From CAYFXE01 sp964347035 (GTDB lineage: Bacteria > Acidobacteriota > Aminicenantia > Aminicenantales > Aminicenantaceae), in the NCBI GenBank assembly GCA_964347035.1, contig CAYFXE010000048.1:1-21045 (forward strand): 21,045 bases of DNA, in the 5' to 3' direction. The notes beneath the pieces were generated by a model. The model made no database searches. It worked only from the letters and a program-made list of their open reading frames with translations, and was not told where the DNA came from. Of the stretch, positions 1-7,211 are shown in pieces. Every line of letters starts with the position of its first letter. Position 1 is the stretch's first letter. The translations under genes were made by a program, and so were the position numbers.

Positions 1-663
1 GAGGAGAACGGCTCTGCCATTTCGGCCAGTCTTGGCTTGATGTACAGACCCACCGAAAAGCTCGGGATCGGGTTGACTGTCAGGGCTCCAGCCAAGATAA
101 CGCTCTCTGGAAGAACCTCGATTCTGCAAACAATCCCTGATTTTGGGACGCTAAAGCTCAACCTTGATTCAGAGACGAGTTTCAGGTTGCCATGGGATCT
201 GGAAGCAGGATTCTCCTACAGAGTATCTGAAAATTTTGTTTTTTCTGCGGGTGCTCAATACACGTTATGGTCAATCCTGGACAAAGTCGATAAGATCATC
301 AAAGATGTCCCTATGATCGGCGATATCAACGAAGCTGAGACCTTGAATTTTGAAGATATTCTCATCCTCCATGCTGGATTTGAGTACCTTATCCCTGGCG
401 GCATCGCCCTTCGGGCTGGGATCGGGTATGATCGCTCCGCCTCTCCTGCAGACACTCTGACTGTGAGGAATATTGACGTGGATAAACTAAGCCTTTTGGG
501 AGGGATCGGGTATAAAACAGGAAAAACCCAGATTGACTTTGTCTACATCAATGTCCGGGGAAAAGAGAGAGAAAAAACAAGCACCATTTTCGGCATACCT
601 ATCGTCGAAAGATATAACCTTAATGTGGACATTTTAGGATTGGGGGTGACCTTTTCCTTTTAG
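1..663 (+). CDS. FadL/OmpP1-like outer-membrane transport protein, C-terminal part (5' end outside window)
   Basis: The frame is open from base 1 and closes at TAG 661-663, giving 220 residues of a longer protein. The visible part alternates short amphipathic strands (LGLMYRPTEKLGIGLTVRAP; LEAGFSYRVSENFVFSAGAQ; ILHAGFEYLIPGGIALRAGI; LSLLGGIGYKTGKTQIDFVY) and ends GVTFSF. A C-terminal aromatic residue is the usual signal for outer-membrane barrel insertion. The pattern 'LGLMYRPTEKLGIGLTVR' resembles the FadL/TodX/OmpP1 family, which takes up long-chain fatty acids and other hydrophobic compounds through the outer membrane. The internal TTG/ATG at 37/40 is not a real start, because homology-like strand structure continues upstream of it. 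It converges on dapF with only 13 bases between the stops and no clear terminator. The family call is fairly sure; the substrate is unknown. Confidence 0.75.
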   Translation, partial: EENGSAISASLGLMYRPTEKLGIGLTVRAPAKITLSGRTSILQTIPDFGTLKLNLDSETSFRLPWDLEAGFSYRVSENFVFSAGAQYTLWSILDKVDKIIKDVPMIGDINEAETLNFEDILILHAGFEYLIPGGIALRAGIGYDRSASPADTLTVRNIDVDKLSLLGGIGYKTGKTQIDFVYINVRGKEREKTSTIFGIPIVERYNLNVDILGLGVTFSF

Positions 664-676
664 TCTCTGAGGGATT

Positions 677-1522
677 TTAGGAAAGGTATTTTCCTTCGAA
701 GACGACTTCAGAGGGGCCAGTCTGGTAAACTTTTTCTTGATCCCACTCCACAGTCAAGTTTCCCATACTCGTTCGAACTCGGACCTTCTTGTCTGTCTGA
801 TTCTTGAGGATCGACGCCACAGCCGCAGCGCAGGCGCCACTTCCAGAGGATAGAGTCTCGCCCACGCCTCTTTCCCAGAATTGCACTTCTATTTCTGCTT
901 TGCTGATAATCCTGATAAATTCTATATTTGTCCTGTTCGGAAAAAAGGGATGGGATTCGATCTCACTTCCGATTTGATGCCATTCAAAACGCGATGGAAA
1001 ACGATCAACGAAGATGGCACAATGAGGGTTGCCGACAGAGACGACGGTAACCGGGTATATTTTTTGATTGATGGAAAGGGGATAGTCGATAATTTTTTCG
1101 TGGAATGTCCCATCATCGAACGGAATTTCTTGAGATTTGAGATGGGGAATGCCCATATCGATCTTAATCAGGAATGAATTTTTCTTCCTCTCGATAAGAT
1201 CACATTCTCTCTCTCCGGCTGTCGTGAAGAAGAGGATGGAAGGAGACTCGATTTTTTTGTGGTAGTGGAGAGAAGCGGCGGCGCATCGGAGACCGTTACC
1301 CGAAACCTCTGCTTCCGTGCCATCGGCATTAAATATGCGGAAATTGACAGTACCCTTTGTTTTGTTCTGGACGGAAATGAGAAGAAGTCCATCCGCGCCT
1401 ACGCCTATGTGGCGATCGCAGAGTCTTTGAGCGAGGTCGTTGACATTGGGCAGGCGCTCTTTTTTAGGAAGATCGATGATCAGGAAATCATTTCCTAAGG
1501 AGTGGACTTTTATGAACTTCAT
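677..1522 (-). CDS. dapF: Diaminopimelate epimerase (DapF) with both catalytic Cys positions as Ser
   Basis: The 281-residue product has the usual DapF length and two-lobed layout. DapF interconverts LL- and meso-diaminopimelate in the cytoplasm for lysine and peptidoglycan synthesis. Binding residues typical of the family are visible: Asn11 (GND), Asn65 (FNADG), Asn165 (GNPH), Asn199 (NRTNIEF) and Glu218-Arg219 (WERGVGET). The two positions that normally hold the thiolate/thiol acid-base pair differ. The first motif, usually CGNG, reads SGNG (Ser74, codon TCG), and the second, usually ACGTGAC, reads SSGSGAC (Ser226). The remaining Cys80 and Cys231 are the family's non-catalytic cysteines. 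The ATG overlaps the htrA stop by four bases (ATGA), so it is probably translationally coupled to htrA. It could be a functional variant, an enzyme with a changed reaction, or a degenerate paralogue. Confidence 0.88.
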   Translation of the reverse strand: MKFIKVHSLGNDFLIIDLPKKERLPNVNDLAQRLCDRHIGVGADGLLLISVQNKTKGTVNFRIFNADGTEAEVSGNGLRCAAASLHYHKKIESPSILFFTTAGERECDLIERKKNSFLIKIDMGIPHLKSQEIPFDDGTFHEKIIDYPLSINQKIYPVTVVSVGNPHCAIFVDRFPSRFEWHQIGSEIESHPFFPNRTNIEFIRIISKAEIEVQFWERGVGETLSSGSGACAAAVASILKNQTDKKVRVRTSMGNLTVEWDQEKVYQTGPSEVVFEGKYLS

Positions 1523-3018
1523 TCAGGTATTTTCAGGGTGACGATCGAGTCTTGACTCCGGCCGTTGCCTTCCCGACGGATGCGCAGCATGAGCACATCT
1601 CCCGGATTAGCCGTGTCTAAGATTCTTTTTAAATCTGCTATGCTTGTGATCTTAATCTGGTTTACCTCAACGATGATATCTCCCCTTTGGATGCCTTTAT
1701 CTTCGGCTTCGCTATAACGGGTTACTTCTGTGATGAGGAGGCCTTCTTCGCTGCGGTAACCCAGGCGCCTGGCTAGACGGGGAGTCAATTCTCTCACTTC
1801 GAGGCCTAGGTCCTTGTCCGAAGAGGGAGCCGGAGTTTCTTCTTCCTGACCCGGCCTTTCAGCCAGAGTTACTGTCAGAATTTTTTCCTCTTTACCTTTG
1901 TTGCGGATAACTTTAACCTTCACCTTTGTTCCGGGGGGGATATCAGCGATTTTGAACAGCAGATCGTTATGGTCCTTTACTGGGTGACCGTCCACCTCAA
2001 CGATCACATCATAAGGTTCCATACCGGCTTTGGCTGCGGGGGTTCCGGGCTCGACTTCTTGAATCATGGCTCCTTGTTTAGATTTTAAATTGAGGGATTT
2101 TTTTAAGTCTTCATCAATGGGATAAATCCCCCTTACGCCCAGGTATCCTCGTACGACTTTTCCTTTGTCTTTGAGCTGGGAGACGATTTTTTTGGCTAGA
2201 TTAGAAGGGATGGCAAACCCGATGCCGATATTTCCACCTGATGGAGAGGAGATCATGCTGTTGATACCTATGACTTCGCCCCTTAGGTTGACCAACGGGC
2301 CGCCGCTGTTCCCGGGGTTGATAGCCGCATCGGTCTGGATGAAATTCTGGTAGGTGGCTCCGCCTCCGAGTTGTCTGCCTTTAGCACTGATGATTCCGGC
2401 CGTGACAGTGTGCTGAAAATTAAAAGGATTTCCTATAGCCAGAACCCATTCTCCTGGACGACAGGCGGCCGAATCCCCCAGATCGATATAGGGTAAATCT
2501 TTGGCCTTCACTTTGAGCAAAGCCACGTCCGTTTCTGAGTCAGTTCCGACGATTTCCGCTTTGTATTCTTGACCTTCGAGAGTCCTCACTATCACTTCTA
2601 TGGCTCTCTCTACGATATGATTGTTGGTGACGATGTACCCATCAGAGCTGATGAAGAAGCCGGATCCTCGGGCCCGACGCCGGTATTCTTCTCCACGATC
2701 TGGATGACCAAAATATCTCCAGAAATCCTCGAAAAATGGATCATCCAGAAGGCTTCGCATCTGTCTCTTTTCGACTCTCTCGGCTTCGATGTAAACAACA
2801 GCTGGAGCTACTTTGTCGGCGACGGCAACAAAATCTAAGTTTAGCTTGGCTTGAGCTACGGGAGGGGCTGCAAAAAGATTTGTAGAGGCAGAGGATGAGG
2901 ACGACTCTGCGAGATAATCATCAGGCATATTTTTTTCTGGAAAATAGACAAAAATCAAACTTGCTATGAATAGGCCTAAAGCAAAGCTGATTAGAGCTAT
3001 GATTGACGTTTTTTTCAT
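1519..3018 (-). CDS. degP: HtrA/DegP-type periplasmic serine protease with two PDZ domains
   Basis: Starting at ATG 3018 the protein has 499 residues. A longer reading to 3075 adds 19 residues, but the ATG at 3018 has GGAGG seven bases upstream and a promoter-like pair lies just before it, so the shorter form is preferred. Residues 1-28 form an N-terminal membrane anchor or signal, followed by a Ser-rich linker. The trypsin-like domain has the triad His134 (TNNHIV), Asp164 (SETDVALL) and Ser238 (GNSGG). PDZ1 begins around residue 305 (GYLGVRG) and PDZ2 around 415 (LGLEVREL). The family degrades or refolds damaged envelope proteins outside the inner membrane. It is first in an operon with dapF. 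The hydrophobic N-terminus without a clear cleavage site may keep it membrane-tethered, as in DegS/HtrA. The symbol follows the family only. Confidence 0.92.
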   Translation of the reverse strand: MKKTSIIALISFALGLFIASLIFVYFPEKNMPDDYLAESSSSSASTNLFAAPPVAQAKLNLDFVAVADKVAPAVVYIEAERVEKRQMRSLLDDPFFEDFWRYFGHPDRGEEYRRRARGSGFFISSDGYIVTNNHIVERAIEVIVRTLEGQEYKAEIVGTDSETDVALLKVKAKDLPYIDLGDSAACRPGEWVLAIGNPFNFQHTVTAGIISAKGRQLGGGATYQNFIQTDAAINPGNSGGPLVNLRGEVIGINSMISSPSGGNIGIGFAIPSNLAKKIVSQLKDKGKVVRGYLGVRGIYPIDEDLKKSLNLKSKQGAMIQEVEPGTPAAKAGMEPYDVIVEVDGHPVKDHNDLLFKIADIPPGTKVKVKVIRNKGKEEKILTVTLAERPGQEEETPAPSSDKDLGLEVRELTPRLARRLGYRSEEGLLITEVTRYSEAEDKGIQRGDIIVEVNQIKITSIADLKRILDTANPGDVLMLRIRREGNGRSQDSIVTLKIPE

Positions 3019-3025
3019 CGGAAAA

Positions 3026-3030
3026 CCTCC
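3026..3030 (-). promoter_or_regulatory. Ribosome binding site deciding the htrA start
   Basis: GGAGG on the minus strand ends seven bases before ATG 3018. The upstream in-frame start at 3075 lies on the far side of the predicted -35 box, so it would not be in the transcript. Confidence 0.7.
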
Positions 3031-3041
3031 ACTGAAGTCAA

Positions 3042-3069
3042 AATATAAATTACCATACTCATAGGTAAA
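3042..3069 (-). promoter_or_regulatory. Possible sigma-70 promoter of htrA-dapF
   Basis: On the minus strand TTTACC (3069-3064) and TATATT (3047-3042) are separated by 16 bases. Transcription would start about 17 bases before the htrA ATG, leaving room for the GGAGG site. The -10 box matches 5 of 6 consensus bases and the -35 box 4 of 6. Confidence 0.4.
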
Positions 3070-3154
3070 ATTCAATCGAGCTACGTATTAAAAACTCTGT
3101 TTTCGAAAAAACGTTGCATCCCTTCTCACACTCTTATCATACCCACTTCTTTCC

Positions 3155-3270
3155 GTCATCCCTGCGGAAACAGGAATGACATTTATTATTCATAGTTTCC
3201 CGCTTAGGCGGGAACAAACCTGGTTTCCTGCTACCTGCTTCTGCAGGCACAGGCGATGCAGGAATAACGG
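3155..3270. repeat. Degenerate extragenic palindrome cluster
   Basis: The spacer between htrA and tmk holds an imperfect palindrome at 3155-3180 (GTCATCCCTG...CAGGAATGAC), a second at 3195-3215 (GTTTCCCGC...GCGGGAAC), and a decayed inverted unit ending GCAGGAATAACG near 3270. They belong to the same sequence family as the arrays at 6713-6940 and 9064-9265. No coding sequence is seen here. Confidence 0.7.
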
Positions 3271-3315
3271 ACTTGATAATAGGCTTATTTCCCTATTTAG
3301 GTCTTCATTAATTAT

Positions 3316-3342
3316 TTGAAGTTTATCTTCTTCTATTATACT
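3316..3342 (+). promoter_or_regulatory. Possible promoter of tmk with -10 close to the ATG
   Basis: TATACT at 3337-3342 matches the -10 consensus in 5 of 6 bases and lies six bases before ATG 3349. TTGAAG at 3316-3321 is a possible -35, but with a short 15-base spacer. No Shine-Dalgarno sequence precedes 3349, so a leaderless message is possible. Confidence 0.35.
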
Positions 3343-3348
3343 ATCCCA

Positions 3349-3978
3349 ATGCATAAGAGACTGATGAAAATCAAGAAGGGTGTTTTAATCGTTATCGAGG
3401 GAATCGACGGAGCGGGGAAGACAACCCAGGCAAAGATGCTCCTCGATAAGCTTGTGAAAACGGGTATCGATACCGTCTATTTTCGTGAACCCTCAGACAG
3501 CCAATGGGGCCAAGAGATCAAGGAAAAAGCAGCTGAGCCTGATTCTCTATCTCCCGATGAGGAGCTGGAGTTGTTTCAAAAGGATCGGAAAGAGAATGTC
3601 AAGCGAAACTTGAAGCCTGCGTTGCAGGCCAAACGCGTGGTGATTCTGGATCGGTATTACTTTTCGACGATGGCTTACCAAGGTGCCCGTGGTATTGATC
3701 CCGGATGGATCCAGGAAACAAATGAACAGTTTGCTGCCATTCCTGATCTCGTGTTTATCTTGGATATCGAACCCGCAACTGGTCTTAGACGTATTGAAAG
3801 TCGAAAAAGGAAGGATGAACTCTTTGAACAGGAAGCACGCTTGATCAAAGTGAGAGAAATTTTCAAGGGAATTCAAGGAGACAATATTTTTCACATCGAT
3901 GGGACGAAGTCCAAGGAGGAAATCAGCAGAGAAATTGGAAAAACTGTCCTTGATTATCTCAGTTGTTTACTGGATTAA
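3349..3978 (+). CDS. tmk: Thymidylate kinase (dTMP kinase)
   Basis: The 209-residue protein phosphorylates dTMP to dTDP for dTTP synthesis in the cytoplasm. Counting from ATG 3349, the P-loop GIDGAGKT is at 18-25, the substrate-side motif FREP at 45-48, the DRY motif with adjoining Ser/Tyr (DRYYFSTMAYQG) at 101-112, and an Arg/Lys-rich lid (RRIESRKRKDELFE) at 147-160. The usual REPGGT motif is REPSDS here, a departure from the common bacterial form. The start is uncertain. ATG 3349 sits six bases after a -10-like box and has no ribosome site; ATG 3364 has only a weak AAGAGA upstream; a TTG at 3316 is unlikely. It is followed by a 278-base spacer before mrcA, so the two need not be co-transcribed. 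Another deoxynucleoside monophosphate kinase specificity is possible. Confidence 0.85.
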   Translation: MHKRLMKIKKGVLIVIEGIDGAGKTTQAKMLLDKLVKTGIDTVYFREPSDSQWGQEIKEKAAEPDSLSPDEELELFQKDRKENVKRNLKPALQAKRVVILDRYYFSTMAYQGARGIDPGWIQETNEQFAAIPDLVFILDIEPATGLRRIESRKRKDELFEQEARLIKVREIFKGIQGDNIFHIDGTKSKEEISREIGKTVLDYLSCLLD

Positions 3979-4220
3979 TTGGATCTCTCTGAGCGACCTG
4001 AATGTTCCTACAAACTATGATTAAGAGAATTGCTTAAGATGGCGATGGATCAGGTTAGGTGTTAAGAAAATCGTGAGCAGGACTGAGCTGGGGTCAGGTT
4101 TCATCGTTAAGAACGTATGAAGGACAAAGCATTTAGTTCATGGCCAGACAAGATAACGAAGCCTGATCCCGAGCGACTATCATCACGGAAATAGAGATAC
4201 CGACGAACGTCCTCCTCGAC

Positions 4221-4249
4221 TGGTCAATTCTGTTAAATTCTGTTATATT
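4221..4249 (+). promoter_or_regulatory. Promoter-like sequence directly before mrcA (extended -10)
   Basis: TGGTCA (4221-4226) and TATATT (4244-4249) are 17 bases apart, and the -10 is preceded by TGT, forming an extended -10. The -10 ends seven bases before ATG 4257, so transcription would begin at or next to the start codon. No ribosome binding site is visible. Confidence 0.45.
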
Positions 4250-4256
4250 TTTCCTT

Positions 4257-6668
4257 ATGGCTATCAAAAAGAAACTCATCATAAGAATAAAAAAAATTAA
4301 AAAGCTGAGCAAAAAGCGGATATTCAAGAGGGCTCTGTTCGTCTTCATTTTCGGCTCTGTCATTGTCCTCGGCACAATGCTCGGAGCCTATGTGGCCATT
4401 CTCCAGAATTTGCCTTCCATCTCTCAACTCGAGGAGTTTGAGCCGAGTATCATCACCTATATCTATTCCGATGATGGGCAGGTCATCGGGGAGTATGCCA
4501 TCGAAAAAAGGATCGAGGTCGACTTCGAAGACATTCCTGATATCTTGAAGAAGGCCATTATAGCTACCGAGGATCCGAGGTTTTTTAGTCATGGCGGGAT
4601 TGATTTTCGAGGCATTTTGCGGGCCGTCAAGGAAGACATCAAGATCAAGGGCAGGCCAGGAAGACTCCAAGGAGGAAGTACGATCAGTCAGCAACTTGCC
4701 CGGGAGCTTTTTCTCCACAGGAAACAAACCATCAGGCGGAAACTCAAGGAAGTCCTTTTGGCGTTTCAAATCGAGAAGAAATATTCCAAACAGGAGATTT
4801 TGACTCTTTACTGTAATCAATTCAACCTGGGACACGGTGCCTACGGAGTCGAAGCTGCGGCCCGTTTGTACTTTGGTAAGAGCGCAGCTGAACTCAATCT
4901 CGAGGAATCGGCCATGATCACCGGGATATTGAGAGGCCCATCCCTGTATTCCCCTTATAATAAACCTGAGTTGATGCTGCGGCGGCGCAATCACGTCATC
5001 AATCGGATGATAGAGGAAGGATTTATCACCGAGGAAGAAGGGGAGAAGGCTAAGTCCAGGCCTCTCGATGTCCTGCCTCTCTACAGGACAGATTCTGAAT
5101 TTGCCGCCTACTTTAAGGAAGAAGTGAGAAAATACCTCGAGAAAAATTATGGTTCGGATGCCCTGTACAGAGAAGGATTGAGGGTTTATACCACTCTCTC
5201 CGCAGAGTTCCAAAGATACGCCGAGGAGGCTCTCCAGAATGGGCTACGCGTTTTGGATAAAAGACAGGGATGGCGGCAGGACAAAAGGAATTTATTGGAA
5301 GAAGGGATTGAGGATCTCGAAGCCATCAAAGATAGATACTTCTCAACCTGGCTTACGGCCGAGATACCAGAAGGACAGATCATCGAGGCTGTGGTTTTAT
5401 CGGTAGATAGGGGAGAGGCCACTGTCAAAATTAGAGACTACATAGGAAAATTGAAGAATACAGATATCGCCTGGACCAAGACAAAAAACCTAATAAACCT
5501 GATTAAAGAAGGCGATGTTATCCATGTCAAAGTCAACAAAGTGGATGAGGAAAACAAGGAACTCATCGTCTCTCTTGAACAAGAACCTGTCCTTGAGGGA
5601 GCCTTCTTGGCTATCGAGCCACAAACAGGCCAGATTAAGGCGATGGTGGGCGGCTATTCCTTTAGAAGGCTTAAATTCAATCAGTCGACTCAAGCCCTGA
5701 GACAGGCTGGTTCGGCTATAAAACCCTTCCTTTACACCGCAGCTCTCGAGAATGGATTTACTCCAGCCAGTATCATCATCGATGAGCCGACAGAGTTCAT
5801 TGATGAATGGATGGAGGAGCCTTGGGCTCCTCCGAATTACGACCAGAAATACAAGGGGGCGGTTACTGTTCGGATGGGTTTGGAAGAATCCAGAAATATC
5901 GTCACGGCCAAACTTCTCGAATATATCTCTCCTCAAACAGGAGTGGATTACTGTCAACGATTTGGTATCTCAACTACCATCTATCCGTATCTGTCTTTAT
6001 CTTTAGGAACGCCCGAGGTTAAGCTAGTCGAAATGGTGTCTGCTTATACGACCTTTCCCAACAAAGGCATTCGGGTCAGACCCTATTTTATTACCCGTAT
6101 TGAAGACAAAGACGGGAATATCCTAGAAGAGGCGAAAGTGGAGTCGGAGGAAGTGATTTCGCCGCAGATCGCCTACATGATGACCTATCTTCTTCAAGGT
6201 GTTGTCCAGAGGGGGTCGGCCTGGACGGCGAGGTTTTTGGAGAAGCCTTTAGGTGGAAAAACCGGGACAACCGATGAATATACCGATGCCTGGTTTATCG
6301 GATTTTCACCCTCTCTATGTGCCGGTGTCTGGGTCGGACACGAAAAGGAAAAGCTCAGTATAGGAGAAAGACAATCCGGGGCTGTGGCGGCTCTGCCGAT
6401 CTGGATAGATTTTTTTAAGAATATCATCGATGATGAAAAGAGGCGAGCCGAGGAAGAGGGGGAAGAGATTGTTGAGGAAGAGTTTGAGATTCCGCCCAAC
6501 CTCACTTTTATTGAGATAGACCGAAAAACTGGGCTTCTAGCTACGCCGTTTTGCCTTTTTCCGATGCGCGAGATTTTTTTACCGGGGACAGAGCCCAACC
6601 GTTTCTGCTCTCATGAAGATCATATGATGATCCTTGATTATTACTCTGTTGATAAGAAAAAAGATTAA
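4257..6668 (+). CDS. mrcA: Class A penicillin-binding protein 1A (bifunctional glycosyltransferase/transpeptidase)
   Basis: The 803-residue protein polymerises lipid II into glycan and crosslinks it outside the inner membrane. A basic N-terminus (1-25) precedes a membrane segment at about 26-49. The GT51 domain carries the catalytic Glu105 (ATEDPRFFSHGGID), QGGSTISQQ at 139-147 and KEVLLAFQIE at 164-173. An OB-type insert lies around 372-445, as in PBP1A proteins. The transpeptidase has SxxK at Ser486-Lys489 (SAIK), SxN at Ser545-Asn547 (SRN) and KTG at 668-670. The C-terminus is acidic, then Pro/Phe-rich. All key residues are present, so it should be active on both steps. No Shine-Dalgarno precedes the ATG, but the next Met (41) would lose the membrane segment, so 4257 is the best start. 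DapF in this window works on the precursor pathway of the same wall. The symbol is by family; ponA would be equally fitting. Confidence 0.93.
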   Translation: MAIKKKLIIRIKKIKKLSKKRIFKRALFVFIFGSVIVLGTMLGAYVAILQNLPSISQLEEFEPSIITYIYSDDGQVIGEYAIEKRIEVDFEDIPDILKKAIIATEDPRFFSHGGIDFRGILRAVKEDIKIKGRPGRLQGGSTISQQLARELFLHRKQTIRRKLKEVLLAFQIEKKYSKQEILTLYCNQFNLGHGAYGVEAAARLYFGKSAAELNLEESAMITGILRGPSLYSPYNKPELMLRRRNHVINRMIEEGFITEEEGEKAKSRPLDVLPLYRTDSEFAAYFKEEVRKYLEKNYGSDALYREGLRVYTTLSAEFQRYAEEALQNGLRVLDKRQGWRQDKRNLLEEGIEDLEAIKDRYFSTWLTAEIPEGQIIEAVVLSVDRGEATVKIRDYIGKLKNTDIAWTKTKNLINLIKEGDVIHVKVNKVDEENKELIVSLEQEPVLEGAFLAIEPQTGQIKAMVGGYSFRRLKFNQSTQALRQAGSAIKPFLYTAALENGFTPASIIIDEPTEFIDEWMEEPWAPPNYDQKYKGAVTVRMGLEESRNIVTAKLLEYISPQTGVDYCQRFGISTTIYPYLSLSLGTPEVKLVEMVSAYTTFPNKGIRVRPYFITRIEDKDGNILEEAKVESEEVISPQIAYMMTYLLQGVVQRGSAWTARFLEKPLGGKTGTTDEYTDAWFIGFSPSLCAGVWVGHEKEKLSIGERQSGAVAALPIWIDFFKNIIDDEKRRAEEEGEEIVEEEFEIPPNLTFIEIDRKTGLLATPFCLFPMREIFLPGTEPNRFCSHEDHMMILDYYSVDKKKD

Positions 6669-6700
6669 AAAAAGGGGACAGAAGGCTATCCTCTTTTTTT
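6667..6700 (+). terminator. Intrinsic terminator of mrcA
   Basis: The arm AAAAAAAGGGGA (6667-6678) pairs with TCCTCTTTTTTT (6689-6700), with one G-U pair and a 10-base loop. The right arm ends in seven T. The stem overlaps the mrcA stop codon, so transcription ends directly after the gene. Confidence 0.7.
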
Positions 6701-6712
6701 ACTAAAATAAAT

Positions 6713-6940
6713 ATCATTCTTGCACAAGCAGGATTCCAGGACTAAAATAAACGTCATTCCTGCGCAAGCCGGAATCCAGTACAATAAACAATATCATTCC
6801 TGCGGAAGCGGAAATCCATTTATATCTTAATGAGAATCTAATATATTTAGATTCCTGCTTGCGCAGGAATGACAGGAGAAGGGGACTGGTTTCCAGCTTG
6901 CGAGGGAACAAGACTGGATTCCCACTTTCGTGGGAGTGAC
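6713..6940. repeat. Extragenic palindrome array, 40-base period, copy 1
   Basis: Three direct units beginning TCATTC at 6714, 6754 and 6794 lie exactly 40 bases apart. Each is an imperfect palindrome of the type TCATTCCTGCGCAAGC followed by GGAATCCA and an A-rich link (ACTAAAATAA). A conserved 16-base core, ATCTTAATGAGAATCT, follows at 6824-6839. Three units in the opposite orientation come next, at about 6850-6873, 6887-6909 and 6916-6940. The same order (direct units, core, inverted unit) recurs at 9064-9265. The 271 bases from here to the next gene hold only the inverted repeat and hairpin listed separately. Confidence 0.85.
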
Positions 6941-7031
6941 ATCCTTTACACCTAAATCGGAAATGAATCAATATCTCTTTTCCCTATCTGAATTACTGAC
7001 AGCTGATAACTGAAACAGTCACACAGTAACA

Positions 7032-7118
7032 CAATCACTCAATAACTCAATAAGAATGAAAATATATTTATCTTGCTGAGTTACAGAGTCACCGAGTGAC
7101 TGAGTTATTGAGTCATTG
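7032..7118. repeat. Long inverted repeat (17 of 18 matching)
   Basis: CAATCACTCAATAACTCA (7032-7049) is the reverse complement of 7101-7118 except for one base, with a 51-base A/T-rich spacer. Both flanks are rich in short ACTCA/GAGT words, so it may have arisen by duplication of a simple motif. No T-run follows it. Confidence 0.7.
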
Positions 7119-7129
7119 AAAAAGGGGAA

Positions 7130-7150
7130 GGCCCATTCAAAGAATGGGCC
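7130..7150. terminator. Hairpin terminator, probably bidirectional
   Basis: A perfect nine-base stem, GGCCCATTC / GAATGGGCC, closes a three-base AAA loop. On the plus strand TTTT follows; on the minus strand TTCCCCTTTTT follows. It lies 61 bases past the stop of the minus-strand DUF6600 gene, the nearest gene it could serve. Confidence 0.65.
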
Positions 7151-7211
7151 TTTTAGATTTATGGTAAAGCCTAAAGGGGCCACTATCCAATCGTCCGGGC
7201 GAAGAAACTTT

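Noticed and set aside
881..1177. Plus-strand open frames opposite dapF
   Set aside because: They overlap a full-length conserved enzyme on the other strand and show no domain features.
3018..3075. Longer htrA start at 3075
   Set aside because: The extra 19 residues are not signal-like, the start lacks a ribosome site and it lies upstream of the predicted promoter, while ATG 3018 has GGAGG and begins a normal signal sequence.
4233..5213. 326-codon minus-strand open frame over the start of mrcA
   Set aside because: It lies opposite the well-supported GT51 domain, shows no recognisable motif and has no ribosome site; it is a shadow of the coding strand.
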